This document shows positions 23,935 to 34,077 of a stretch of DNA of 64,000 nt, piece after piece (positions within the stretch are counted from its first letter, which is position 1; the number at the start of each line of letters is the position of its first letter). The notes beneath the pieces are model-generated. The model searched no databases. It was not told the DNA's origin and saw nothing but the letters and a program-made list of their open reading frames with translations. The position numbers and the translations under genes are program-made. The stretch comes from a bacterium D16-36 (GTDB taxonomy: Bacteria; Bacillota; Clostridia; Lachnospirales; Lachnospiraceae): NCBI GenBank assembly GCA_003611745.1, contig RAYF01000022.1:28463-92462 (forward strand). Reading direction: 5' to 3'.

Positions 23935-26810
23935 TTAAAACACCTTGACATTATCTACTGACACAAGCGACTGCGTGCATCCCCAGCGCAGATAAAGCCC
24001 CTCCGGAACACCTTTTCCGTTTATGCTTACTTCCCCACTGTAATATAAGTTTTCCTTATCTTCAATGATAACGGCCGCCTTTCCTGAGCTCTGGTTTACC
24101 AGCGCTGTCACATGAACCCAGCCATATGGGATCCGGAACGTGCCCTCAGAATCATTAACAGCCCAATTATCACTGTTCGAGGCAGCAGAAAGTTTGAAAA
24201 TATACCCACTCTCAAGCCCTGCATTTGTATCGTCCCCTTTATAGCGGACATCTGTGCCAATCAGTGCAAATTCTGTTGTTTCTCTTGTCCCTGCCTCTAA
24301 TGCCGTATCAAAAGTAACAGCATATGTTTCTCCTACTTTGTCAGAGATGCCAAAAAGTGTCTTTGCCCCCTGTGAGCTTCCTGTGTTCCCTCCTGCAAAT
24401 TTAATAAAGCTGTCATGCGTTTCATCTGACTCTACATAAAGGCAGTTCTGCTTATCCACAGATGTCCATGCCCCGGCAATTGCAGCATCATTTACCATGC
24501 CGCTGTAATCCTCTTCATAGACTGCCTCACCAAACCCCTTTGGCAGAACAAGCACTTTGAAATCCTCTTTCGTCCCATTATATTCCGCTGTCAATACTAC
24601 CGCCCTGTAACCACTCTCCGGCTGTGTCACTGTCCCATCTGCCGCAATAACGCCTGCATCAGAAGACGACCAGCTGACAGCATGGTTATCAAAGCTTGCA
24701 GGAAGGTCAATATGCCCTTCCCTTACAACTGGCGCAACCGTCAGTTCCGCCTTCTGAACCTGCACCTCAAAATTTTTCACAGTACTGCTGCTGCCCTTTG
24801 CTATCGTCGCAGTCAGCGTCACTATTTTTTCTGTATTCCCGCAATTCACTTTAGCCGTTGAGCCTTCTACCGTAATCGCAGGGTCATTTGATGCCCATGT
24901 AATCTTAGAGCCAAACAATCCATCTGAATCCAGTACAAAATCTTTTGATACCTTCCCTGTGGCAAAAAGTTTGGCTGCATCATACGATACTGCATCTGCG
25001 TCCGATTTGTGCATCCTGCTTCCCCAGATAGCACGGTTATCACTGCCGACAGCGGTAAATACTAAAACCTTCTCACGCTCTTCCGTCTGCTCATACTGCT
25101 CTAAAACAACTCCCTTATAAATCTCATCATTAATTTGTATCGTCAAATGGTGCCCATCAAGCTTCCATGTCCCGCTGTATGCACCGGAAACTGTCCCATC
25201 TGCATGCAATGTAAGCCGCTCCGATTCAATATAATCCATGTTGGAGACCGTTGTTTTTGCAAAGGAAGTCCTGTGATAAATAAATTCATAATCACCTGCG
25301 ACATCTTCCACATTATAACTTTCCGCAATTGTCTCCCCATTGTATTCAAACGGAGCAGTGACAAGCCATCCATCCTCATTCATGAAAGTCTGGTGCGTAT
25401 GGAACGTAAAATTATCCGAATCACTTGTCCTCGCATGAAACTGGATAAATGTCCTGCCATTCCCATCATCCACGGCAGAATTGCCGCCCTGTGATACAAA
25501 TGCGGTATCCATAAAGGAAAATTTGTAATTATCCATTACACGAAGCCCAAGCGCATATTTCTGCAAATCTTTGGCCGCTTCATTTCCTTTCGTGTCATAA
25601 TACGGCCCCTCCGGGTTCTCCGCACGCACCACGCGCATATTGTAACCGCCGTAATACTGCAGGTTTCCTACAGATGTCCAGAGATAATAATAATACCCTG
25701 TTGAGGAATTCCTATCGGCAATCATCTGGATATATGGACCCTCACCGTTGCTGTTGGCAATCTTCTTCCCATAATAAGGATCATCTGTGCTCAGGGTTTT
25801 GTCTGTGCCATCCCCACTGTCAGCATAGTTCTCACCGCGCAATCCTGTATCAGGGTTGAGCTTTAATCGGAAGATGCCATCGCAATACAGCACTTTGTAC
25901 TTCCATCTACAATAGAAATATACATACAATATTTTTTCATAGAAGGATTGTAAATAATATCCGGCGCCCATGCATTCTGATTTGCCCCCTTCGGCATAGT
26001 AAATGCATACGGTTCGGCAAACTCTTCCGTGTATTCCTTTGTAAACAAAGTGCTAACCACACTGTAATTTACACCGGAAGCCGCCGCATCGCTCCAGCCT
26101 ATCAGGTTGGAAGACGTAGCTGCCATCAAATGTGAACCAAAAGAGTAATATCTGCCGGAAATGGGATCTCTGTACACAGATGGATCATGGATTGCCTGCG
26201 TCAGCTTCTGCACCTTTACCGTACAGGTAACTGTTTTACCACCCGCTGCTGCAGTAATCACAGCCCTGCCCATTCGCTTTGCCGTAACTTTCCCATTCTG
26301 GTCAACCATTGCCACATCTTCATTGCTGGAAGTATAGGCAGCCTTCCCCTTTGCCCCGTATAATGTAAGCTTTTGTTCTGTCGCATCGGAAGTCCCCGAT
26401 AAATTCACTATAACTGTTTTGCTTGCAAATGCAAGTGCATGGTTCTTTACTGTAAATATTATTTTCTTTTTTAATTTCTTGTTACTCTTTGCCTTAACTG
26501 TTATAACAGCTTTTCCCGCTTTGACTGCACTTACCTTGCCCTTTGCGGAGACTTTTGCCACCCTCTTGTTGGATGACTGAAATGTTACATCTTTTGATGC
26601 ACCAGACGGCTTAATAGAAACCTTTATTTTTGTGGTCCTTTTCTTAGCCGGCCCGCCAACATACAATGTCTTCGTAGAAGCAGTTACCGTAAGCTTTTTT
26701 GCCGCCTTTGGCGCAGCGGCGGACACCCACATTGCGCCTGATGGAAAAAGTGTCCCTGCCAGAGCGGCGGACAAAACCACCGCACCAACCTTTCTGCAGA
26801 ATTTTTTCAT
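23935..26810 (-). pseudogene. Secreted GH43 endo-arabinanase with BIG2 domains, broken by an internal deletion
   Basis: The 5' frame (26810-25863, 315 codons) has a signal peptide, two BIG2-like domains (about 40-205) and the start of a five-bladed GH43 domain with the catalytic-base motif H-D-P-S-V-Y near 213. It ends in A-M-A-S-S-D and a stop. The sequence continues, shifted by one, as G-I-F-R-L-K-L-N-P-D-T-G-L, then G-E-G-P-Y-I (general acid Glu), the arabinanase C-terminal domain, bacterial Ig-like segments and a C-terminal laminin-G-like part, to 23935. Homologs have, from memory, some 80 residues between these points, including the second catalytic Asp (I-D-P motif). Both junction texts use the same bases GGCATCTTCCGA, so a deletion between short direct repeats is likely. 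The enzyme should be inactive; the downstream frame has no ribosome binding site. Confidence 0.8.
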
Positions 26811-26865
26811 ATTTCACCTCATTTCTGCAAGGTTAACCTTGTTCACCTTTGCTTTTTTGCTGCAT

Positions 26866-26976
26866 AAAAAAGGGCACAGACTTCGCTTGTGCCCTAGCAA
26901 AAATGCTAAAGAACTAAAGTTCTTTGCATTTATTGTTGGTGCACCACCACACACCGAGAACTTTCCTAATATATAA
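26866..26976 (-). terminator. Dispersed 3'-end repeat, copy 3, with intact terminator
   Basis: This is the most complete copy of the repeat family. On the minus strand it ends in the stem GGGCACA (26894-26888) / TGTGCCC (26878-26872) followed by six T, a clear intrinsic terminator placed 22 bp past the M50-like gene stop. Inside is a second hairpin (AAGAACTaaAGTTCTT). The right block CCACCACACACCGAGAACTT is shared with copy 1. Confidence 0.75.
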
Positions 26977-26998
26977 AAAAACTAAAGTTCTTCCACTT

Positions 26999-28132
26999 CT
27001 AAATTTCCCTCTGCCTGTCTGCAATACACATAAGCCCACGCTCCGCATCCACCTCAATTTGGTAAGGGTACGTTTTGGCACATGTTTCAAATAACGCCTT
27101 TATTTTCTCCGCTTTGGAAACATCGTTTTTCCCAAGTAGTGCATATGTATATTCTGTCCTGAGCACAGATGGGCTTTTCTTCATGGATTTCATAAGATTC
27201 TTCTGTTCCTTTGTTAACAGTGCCTCTACATTTTCCTTCCTGCCGCTAATCAGCCCACAGTACATGCGGTCACAGACCAGCAGGCAGCGGTGAAGCCCGA
27301 CAATCCCACTGTCTATTTCCAGAAAATGCTGCATCAGTTTATCCGCTTCCTCAAAATCCTGCCTATCCATCAAACGGTTACACACCAGCACCCCTTTTAC
27401 TGCAATCATGCCGTTTTGCATTTCATCATCAGAAGGTATCGAAAACCATTCCTCCGGCATATCTTTCAGGCGGATTCCTTTGGCAATCTGTTCATTGACT
27501 TTTAGCTGCAGCCAAAACGCACGAAGCGGCATGCCCCCCTTGCTAAGCTCATATGCATTGTAGCCATCATTATTTACCATGCCTAACTTCAGCGGCACGC
27601 CATTCATAACAGCAATGCCAACGCCGATAATCGCTAGCATCAGCATCATAATAGAAAAATAAAAACTGTCTGGGACAATGCAGTAAAGGCAGAAAAAAAT
27701 AAGGGCTGTTATCATATTCATCAAAGCCCCGCCGAGATTGTATAAAATAACCGGGATTTTCCCATCCTGCAAATCCGGAGGCCCCATAAGGCATTGGCCT
27801 CCCGTTCCAGCTAGACTAAACCTCCTGTGCCTAATTTTTCCATTTTCTTTTAACCACATAAAATTCATAATGCGGAAAGAGCTGAAACGGTAACCGCTCG
27901 CCAGCCCAAATACAAGGTGCCCTGCCTCATGGATAACCATCTGCACCAAAATCATAATATACATCATGATAAACAGAAACAGCAGCTTGCCAAGACTCTT
28001 CGCAGGAGAACCGCCACTTGCCTCCACATAATCTATCATAACTAATCCGCAGGCAAAACCAATCGCCATAAAAAGCAGCATCACAATCCATTGCTTCCCC
28101 TTCGATTTTTTCTTTTTCTCTGTTTTTCCCAT
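26999..28132 (-). CDS. M50-like membrane metalloprotease
   Basis: A 377-residue polytopic protein. ATG 28132 is chosen because AAGGGGGG lies just upstream. After a lysine-rich start, there is a helix at about 14-33, and the zinc motif H68-E69-x-x-H72 (V-I-H-E-A-G-H) lies at the end of the second helix (about 48-67). Two more helices follow (about 126-175). A likely third ligand is the Asp in N-N-D-G-Y-N near 190. The C-terminal half (about 195-377) is soluble and helical, perhaps TPR-like. The family includes site-2 proteases; the substrate is unknown. Confidence 0.75.
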   Translation of the reverse strand: MGKTEKKKKSKGKQWIVMLLFMAIGFACGLVMIDYVEASGGSPAKSLGKLLFLFIMMYIMILVQMVIHEAGHLVFGLASGYRFSSFRIMNFMWLKENGKIRHRRFSLAGTGGQCLMGPPDLQDGKIPVILYNLGGALMNMITALIFFCLYCIVPDSFYFSIMMLMLAIIGVGIAVMNGVPLKLGMVNNDGYNAYELSKGGMPLRAFWLQLKVNEQIAKGIRLKDMPEEWFSIPSDDEMQNGMIAVKGVLVCNRLMDRQDFEEADKLMQHFLEIDSGIVGLHRCLLVCDRMYCGLISGRKENVEALLTKEQKNLMKSMKKSPSVLRTEYTYALLGKNDVSKAEKIKALFETCAKTYPYQIEVDAERGLMCIADRQREI

Positions 28133-28275
28133 CTTTATCCCCCCTTTAGTAATAATTTTAAATGCCTTTCTCAAAACTAAGAAACCATAAACGAGTAGTC
28201 CGAAAGTTCCTTTCAAACTTGTACCCGCCTTTTCCAATACTATTAAGTATATTTCTCTTTATACAAGCCATAAAT

Positions 28276-29262
28276 TTAATTTTCTGCCCCGGCAGTCAAT
28301 AACTGCTCCACAATCTCGGTGTAGCCTGCCTCCGAGGCATAATGCAAAGCGCTGTGCTGTTCATTATCCACACCATTCACATCGGCACCCATCTCAATAA
28401 GCATTGCCGTAAAATCGTTTTTGCCGCTTCTGGCTGCCAGAATCAGAGGAGTCTGCCCGTCCGAAGCCTTTTGGTTGATGCCGGCGCCAGCCGCCAGCAA
28501 AGCTTTCCCCACGAAAAGATCCCCTTTTGCGGCAGCAATATGTAGCGGCAAAACCCCATCGGTATTCGCACAGTCAGGTGATGCGCCAGCTGCTAACAAC
28601 AATTCCACAATCATGAGGTTAGATTTGTGAACTGCCAGAATCAGAGGGGAGTCCCCGTCATCATTCAGCTTATTCACACTGGACGGGTCTTTTTCTAACA
28701 AAACTTTCACTACTTCACTCTGCTCATTCCAGCATGCATGGTGAAGTGTCGTGTTCCCTTCTGCATCCGCATGGTTCCCTTCTGCCTGCGACAAAGCCTC
28801 CACCAGTTCCCGCAGCCCGGCAGATGTTGCATAATCAACAGCCAGATGGCCACTGTTATCCTTGATTGCCATATCAATATCCGGATTCTGTATCAGCTTT
28901 AGTGCGGCATCTGTTTTTCCGTTCTGTGCCAACAGCATAAGAGGTGTTACCCCATCATTATCCGTACAGTTCACATCCGCCCCAGCATCAATCAGCATGG
29001 AAATAATCTGAAAATTGCCAGCCTCCGCTGCAAAATGCATAGGTGTCCTGCTTTTCTGATTACCCAAATCAGCCTCCGCCCCATTATCTAACAGCAGCTT
29101 TACCAAATCCCTTGCACTCTTCCGGCAGGCATAAATCAAGGGCGTATTGCCGGATTCATCTCGCTTATTTACATCCACTCCGCCCCGTTTCAGAAAAGTC
29201 TGTACCACGCCCTTCTGGTTGTTTTTGCACGCCTGCAGCAACATATTGTCCAATTGCATCAT
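28276..29262 (-). CDS. Ankyrin-repeat protein
   Basis: A 328-residue protein made almost wholly of about nine ankyrin repeats (pattern G-x-T-P-L-x-x-A-x-x-x-G-x-x-x-x-V-x-x-L-L-x-x-G-A-x), with no signal peptide or membrane segment. The start is at ATG 29262 with AAGGAG five bases upstream; the next codon is also ATG. Ankyrin stacks bind proteins, and the partner cannot be told here. It is divergent from a second, larger ankyrin gene across the ~700-bp palindrome. The two probably arose together and may be regulated together. Confidence 0.9.
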   Translation of the reverse strand: MMQLDNMLLQACKNNQKGVVQTFLKRGGVDVNKRDESGNTPLIYACRKSARDLVKLLLDNGAEADLGNQKSRTPMHFAAEAGNFQIISMLIDAGADVNCTDNDGVTPLMLLAQNGKTDAALKLIQNPDIDMAIKDNSGHLAVDYATSAGLRELVEALSQAEGNHADAEGNTTLHHACWNEQSEVVKVLLEKDPSSVNKLNDDGDSPLILAVHKSNLMIVELLLAAGASPDCANTDGVLPLHIAAAKGDLFVGKALLAAGAGINQKASDGQTPLILAARSGKNDFTAMLIEMGADVNGVDNEQHSALHYASEAGYTEIVEQLLTAGAEN

Positions 29263-29411
29263 TCTTCTCCTTCTATATTTAACCGCTGTGATTAGCAGCA
29301 TTAATTATCAAACAAGCAAGGTTGTTTCATTCATATTGACAGTTTCTAAATAATTTTTCCCGTAAATTCATCCTAACACTATGCAAAAACAAAGTCAATG
29401 AAAAGACCGGG

Positions 29412-30104
29412 TTACTATTCACGGAAATCAATTTTCAGTATATATATTTATTACTGCCCCAAATCAATTTGTCACCATTTACAGACGATGTTTTTATTTA
29501 ACGATAACTCCCTGTTATCTGTCAATTTTTGTTTGTGCCTGCATTCGGTTATGTTTCTGTTTTTTGCTTTACAGTCAAGCAAAACGCCTAAAAAGAAGGA
29601 CAGGATATGCCTTGCAACATTTCGTCTTTCCGAGGAACTATCTGTCTTGCGGCTTTGATGCTTAGTTTATGCGCCTTTCCGCGAACTTACACCATGCGGC
29701 GGATTTCATGGCTTTCCGCAGAGGCACTCTCGAATCGCCGGTACTTGCAGGACGTATTTTGTCCTGCTAGGTACCGCTGCGTTATGAGAGGTAGCGGGAG
29801 CGTGCCTCCTAGGAAAGCCTGAAACTGCGCATGCTGCTCAGACAGCGCCGCAAGGCGCATATCCATCAAAGCCCTGCAAGACAGAGTTCCTCTGGAAAGA
29901 CGTTGTTGTCTGGCGGCATATCTTGTCCTTCTTTTTAGGCGTATCATACTCTGTGAGGACAAAAACAGAGACACAGCCGGACGCAGGCACATTGGAAAAT
30001 GGCGGATAACAGGGAGTTATCGTTTAGAAAACAATCATCTGTAAATGGCACCAAATAAATAAGGGCAGTAATGAATATATACTGAAAATTAATTTCCATG
30101 AATC
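29412..30104. repeat. ~700-bp imperfect palindrome between ankyrin genes
   Basis: The left arm (from about 29412) and the right arm (to about 30104) are inverse copies at roughly 80 percent identity over long stretches. Examples are CGATAACTCCCTGTTATC at 29499 against its inverse near 30010, and the shared CGCCTAAAAAGAAGGACA block near 29586 and inverse near 29935. The centre is a perfect hairpin GCAGGAC (29747-29753) / GTCCTGC (29761-29767). No frame across it looks like a preserved gene. It could form a very large hairpin or cruciform. Confidence 0.75.
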
Positions 30105-30118
30105 AAAGGAGACAGGTA

Positions 30119-30147
30119 TTGTACCTGTTATAAAAGAATGCTAAAAT
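30119..30147 (+). promoter_or_regulatory. Promoter of the large ankyrin gene
   Basis: TTGTAC (30119-30124), 17-base spacer, TAAAAT (30142-30147). The -35 box lies inside the small inverted repeat ACAGGT-attgt-ACCTGT (30112-30128), which could be an operator. It sits just outside the right arm of the palindrome. Confidence 0.5.
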
Positions 30148-30214
30148 GTTATCCATAAAAAACATTTTTCATCATTATTGGTGCGGTGCAAAGCACGGCA
30201 TAGGGGGGATTATT

Positions 30215-32248
30215 ATGAACTTAAATGAACTTACGGAACTTCTAACAACATCTAGTGAACAATTTAACCAAGCTAAATTTATCCCTTGGTGGGAATACGA
30301 TTATGAAACTGTTTTATACCGATACGAGATTTTGACAGAGGAAACGGTACAGGAAGCCCATGCCTGCATCGCAGAATGCGGCAGGGACGAGCTTCTAAGC
30401 CCTGTCGGCCGCCTCGGCCTTACCTTATTCCACCTTTTGGTATGGCATAATTTCTATGATACGGTAAGCAATCTACTCTGCGAAGGAACGATAACAAGGG
30501 AAGATATCAATATACCTGACTACAATAGCCATGGGCTTACTCCTTTTCTTTTATCGTGCTTCTGCGGAAACCTCTCCATGGCAAAGCTTTTGTTAAAACA
30601 CGGTGCCGACATGTCTGCCTGCGACGAAAGGGGAATGAATGCTTACCATTTCCTCGCATATCCCAGAATGGAGGGATTATCGCTCGCCTCTGCATGTAAA
30701 GAGCAGAGCGTACAGCAAAGGGCTGATATTGCCCGCATACTGGACTGCGATATTAACAAAAAAGATAAAAACGGCCTGACGCCCCTTGCGCGCATACTGG
30801 CCACCGAATATAGCTCAGACTTTACCTGGCCGTTGATTGGGGTTTTTCTGGAAAAAGGTGCAGAGACTGATTACATAGACGAAAATGGAAACACGCTTTT
30901 AATGACAGCACTGAAAAACGACCATAAAACGGCTGCCCTCAAACTTATGGAACAATGTCCTGAGATGGTAAATACGGCAAACTATGAGGGAATAACACCT
31001 ATCCAATATACTATTTCTTTCCAAAACAGAGCCATGTATACTGCCTTGAAAGACCACGGGGCAGTACCTGACAGCAATTCTTCCCTGGAAATGTTCCCTC
31101 TAAGCCAGATTGCAAGCAATGCCTTTGCTAATGTCCATGAGAACAATCTGGATGGCCTTGCTATCGCCATGTATCTGGCAAAAAAATTGGTTGAACAGGC
31201 AGACCCGGATGATGACGACGAATTTGGCGAAGTAACTGCCATCCTGCATAATGCCCTGATATCCGACCCCAATGCCGGTGTGCTGGATGTCTTCAAAGAC
31301 GCCGGCATTGATTTTACCCTGCCAATCCATTATCATGGCGAACGGCTCTGCCTGCGGGATAAATGCCTTCTTCCGGTTTTCGGGATAGGAACCTTGAAAA
31401 AATTAGCCGAACTGGGTGTGGATATGGATTGTTCCATAGTTGACGGGCGGACTCCGGCCAACATCATTGCATCAAAGGACTCTACGAATGACCAAAACAG
31501 TGAAAGCTATTTCGAAGAGGCCGCAAAGCTTTTTTCCAAAGAATCCATGGAGCAGTTAGATAACCAGGGGGAAGCTGCCATCCATTTAGCTGCAAAACAA
31601 GGACATGCCGGCATGCTTCAAACAATGATAGAGAAAGGGGTAGATGTCAACCTCCCAAAAGATGTACCGGCACAGGCAGGGACAACACCCCTCCATGAAG
31701 CCTGCACCTATGGCCATGCAGATGTCGTAAAACTCCTGATTGCCGCCCATGCAGATGATACGATAAAGAATCTGGAGGGCGAGACTCCGGCCCATTCTGC
31801 CCTGCTGAAGAAAAGATACGGCAGCCAATTAAGTCCGGAGGAAAGAGCCTCCCTGCTGAGGGAATTAACCCATATTGATGTCCCACGGAATGACGGGCAG
31901 ACTCCCCTTATGCTAAATGACGATGCGCAGCTCCTTCCTATATTTTTGGAGAAAGGTGCAGACGTCAACCATACTGATAATTTCGGCAGGACTGCCATGA
32001 TGCTCCATACAGGCAAGGATATCATAAAGGCATTGCTGAAAGCCGGAGCTGATATCAACCTGACAGACAAAGACGGCAATACTGCACTCCACTATGCTTT
32101 AAAGGATTATAGCGAAAGCACAGCACGCTTCCTTATTAAAAAAGGGGCTGACTATAACTGCCCGAACAATGACGGCGAAACACCAGTACAAATCGCAGTA
32201 GAAAAAGGCTTTGATGCTGTGCTGGAGCTTATGACTGATATTATGTAA
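30215..32248 (+). CDS. Large ankyrin-repeat protein
   Basis: A 677-residue protein. The start is ATG 30215 with AGGGGGG upstream; a longer frame lacks a site. The first about 90 residues are not ankyrin-like (W-W-E-Y-D-Y-E-T-V). Then about a dozen ankyrin repeats follow in two blocks (about 90-270 and 440-675), separated by an acidic stretch (D-P-D-D-D-D-E-F-G-E near 325). It has no export signal, so it is cytoplasmic. It reads away from the other ankyrin gene and ends with a hairpin terminator. Confidence 0.88.
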   Translation: MNLNELTELLTTSSEQFNQAKFIPWWEYDYETVLYRYEILTEETVQEAHACIAECGRDELLSPVGRLGLTLFHLLVWHNFYDTVSNLLCEGTITREDINIPDYNSHGLTPFLLSCFCGNLSMAKLLLKHGADMSACDERGMNAYHFLAYPRMEGLSLASACKEQSVQQRADIARILDCDINKKDKNGLTPLARILATEYSSDFTWPLIGVFLEKGAETDYIDENGNTLLMTALKNDHKTAALKLMEQCPEMVNTANYEGITPIQYTISFQNRAMYTALKDHGAVPDSNSSLEMFPLSQIASNAFANVHENNLDGLAIAMYLAKKLVEQADPDDDDEFGEVTAILHNALISDPNAGVLDVFKDAGIDFTLPIHYHGERLCLRDKCLLPVFGIGTLKKLAELGVDMDCSIVDGRTPANIIASKDSTNDQNSESYFEEAAKLFSKESMEQLDNQGEAAIHLAAKQGHAGMLQTMIEKGVDVNLPKDVPAQAGTTPLHEACTYGHADVVKLLIAAHADDTIKNLEGETPAHSALLKKRYGSQLSPEERASLLRELTHIDVPRNDGQTPLMLNDDAQLLPIFLEKGADVNHTDNFGRTAMMLHTGKDIIKALLKAGADINLTDKDGNTALHYALKDYSESTARFLIKKGADYNCPNNDGETPVQIAVEKGFDAVLELMTDIM

Positions 32249-32258
32249 TCCTTTCTGC

Positions 32259-32293
32259 CATTCCGTTTTGCGGATTCCGTCCGCAGCGGAATG
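32259..32293. terminator. Hairpin between convergent genes
   Basis: CATTCCG(TTTT)GCGGA / TCCGC(AG)CGGAATG. It lies just past the stop of the large ankyrin gene (plus) and faces the NlpC/P60-like gene (minus), so it may serve both. Confidence 0.6.
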
Positions 32294-32338
32294 CTGAGTC
32301 TCCAAAATTCCAGAGCCTGATTCGATTTCTGGCATCCC

Positions 32339-33736
32339 TTATGGCTGTGCCCACAATTCTCCATAAAAGTAATTATCCCCTCTTGCCGCCCATTTTGTTC
32401 CCAGAACAGGACTGCCATCAGTGCCAAATCCCTCAAATGTATATCCCACAAACATTTCCACATGATAAATCCCTTTATAACGGCCATTGTCGCTTCCCGT
32501 CTTAAAAGTCAATGCCCCCGGACGGTATTTCATCTTCTGGATATTCTGATATGCGTTACCCTTCACCATTTTTTTGTTTTTCGCACACCACTTTCCTAAA
32601 TCCGCTGCTACTGGTGCATAATATTTCATTCCAAAATATTGTTTTTCAAGTTTATAGGATTTCCATACAAGGGAACTGCAGTCGTAGTATCCTTTCTGCA
32701 TTCTTTTCGCCTGACTGTACTTCCAGTTCTTCCCCATCCTGTTTGCCATGGCAATGACTTTTTTCCTTGCCTTAGTAACTACGGAAACCACACAGCCCAA
32801 TTTCCCCGTACCTACACTGGCAGTTATCACTACATTGCCTGTTTTCTTAGCCTTTAATTTTCCTGCCCTTGATACGGAAATCACTTTCGGATTACTGCTT
32901 TTCCAAGTGACCCTGCCGGAAATCCCCTGCACTTTAATGCTTTTTGTTCCCTTTGGCACCATAAGGAAAGAAGTGCTGCACGATAATTTCACCTGATGAA
33001 TTGTCAGTGTTAATGGCATCACTTTTTCATTTATCGTAAACTCCAGCAAAGTGGTTCCTGCACCGGATGTCTCTATCACAATCTGCCCATCATCAAATCT
33101 GCAGTACACATACATCTTTTTGTTAGAAGAAGTATAAGAAAAATCAATATCCTCCCCTTGAACGCCCTCCAATCCATTAACTTTTACATAAAATGTCTTG
33201 TAGCTGTATTCCTGCCCATACCGGTAATCCTTTATGCTGTTTTTTTCCAGTGCCACATTACTCATATCCACGGAAGAAACAATCCTGTAACTGCGTTCGC
33301 TGATTTCCTCTCCATACTGATTCCTTACCGAAACTGTCAAATAGGTACTTCCTACCCCTGTTACCTGAAAAACAGTGTCCGATTCTTTGGATAATACTTC
33401 CTCCTCACCATACTCATAATCCACATAATAAGTAACCATAACAATCTCATCCCGCATACTGTAATATATGGAGGATTCGTCCACAGTATTTAGGGAGAAA
33501 TTCAGGGTATCACCCAACTTGGCCTCAATGTCTCCGCCCTCCTGCGTACCTAAAGGTATATCCACATTTGCAGCCATGCTGCGGCCAGCGGTACAAACAC
33601 CTGCAGCCTGCGTATTTTTCCCTGCTAATATCCCCGTAGCAAGACATATTGCTATGCATAGCAGCCATTTGATGCTGCATATGTATTTCTGTTTTGCTTT
33701 TTCCTCTACATACTTTGTTTTACTTGTCTTTTTCAT
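32339..33736 (-). CDS. Secreted NlpC/P60-like peptidase with BIG2 domain
   Basis: A 465-residue exported protein. The start is ATG 33736 with AGGAG nine bases upstream. It has a basic start, then a signal anchor at about 20-38. Residues about 50-260 hold Ig-like beta-sandwich sequence, and about 265-335 is a typical BIG2 domain (W-K-S-S-N-P-K-V-I-S-V ... G-K-L-K-A-K-K-T-G). The last 130 residues fit NlpC/P60: Cys in Y-Y-D-C-S-S-L-V-W near 352 and His in Y-H-V-E-M-F-V-G-Y near 425. It should cut peptidoglycan stem peptides. Confidence 0.82.
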   Translation of the reverse strand: MKKTSKTKYVEEKAKQKYICSIKWLLCIAICLATGILAGKNTQAAGVCTAGRSMAANVDIPLGTQEGGDIEAKLGDTLNFSLNTVDESSIYYSMRDEIVMVTYYVDYEYGEEEVLSKESDTVFQVTGVGSTYLTVSVRNQYGEEISERSYRIVSSVDMSNVALEKNSIKDYRYGQEYSYKTFYVKVNGLEGVQGEDIDFSYTSSNKKMYVYCRFDDGQIVIETSGAGTTLLEFTINEKVMPLTLTIHQVKLSCSTSFLMVPKGTKSIKVQGISGRVTWKSSNPKVISVSRAGKLKAKKTGNVVITASVGTGKLGCVVSVVTKARKKVIAMANRMGKNWKYSQAKRMQKGYYDCSSLVWKSYKLEKQYFGMKYYAPVAADLGKWCAKNKKMVKGNAYQNIQKMKYRPGALTFKTGSDNGRYKGIYHVEMFVGYTFEGFGTDGSPVLGTKWAARGDNYFYGELWAQP

Positions 33737-33831
33737 GCATTTCGCTCCTTTTCCTGATTTTAAGGTAATGCCTCTTTCCGTTAGAACATGTTGGAATTCC
33801 ATTTCATTTAACTTTACAAAAAATAGAGCAT

Positions 33832-34047
33832 TCATGGTGTTTTATATGACATTTCTTCCATCAAATCTTCCACCAAATATCCATCACTCATACAATGTAG
33901 ATCAGATATCCCATCTCTTATCAGTTCATATTCTTTTGAGTGATAAAAAAAATCCATTGCCTCCTTCGTAGACAAACCACTTTCCTTCGCAAATTCTGAA
34001 ATAACCCTCGCATATTTCATCTGTAACAAGGTCCGATTCGCTTTCAT
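33832..34047 (-). CDS. DUF3791-like small protein
   Basis: A 71-residue soluble protein (Y-A-R-V-I-S-E-F-A-K-E-S-G-L-S-T-K-E-A-M-D-F-F, then S-D-G-Y-L-V-E-D-L). AAAGGAG lies nine bases before the ATG. It is the third gene of a small operon behind a DUF3791/DUF3990 pair. DUF3791 proteins usually accompany DUF3990 proteins and are thought to be the partner, perhaps the antitoxin (from memory of genome contexts). Confidence 0.65.
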   Translation of the reverse strand: MKANRTLLQMKYARVISEFAKESGLSTKEAMDFFYHSKEYELIRDGISDLHCMSDGYLVEDLMEEMSYKTP

Positions 34048-34077
34048 ACTGAATAGCTCCTTTCAAATACAAGATAC

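Noticed and set aside
29398..29992. Short frames in both arms of the 29.4-30.1 kb palindrome
   Set aside because: The two arms share bits of similar peptide text (T-P-K-K-K-D), but each frame is interrupted and lacks a good start signal. Probably decayed sequence.
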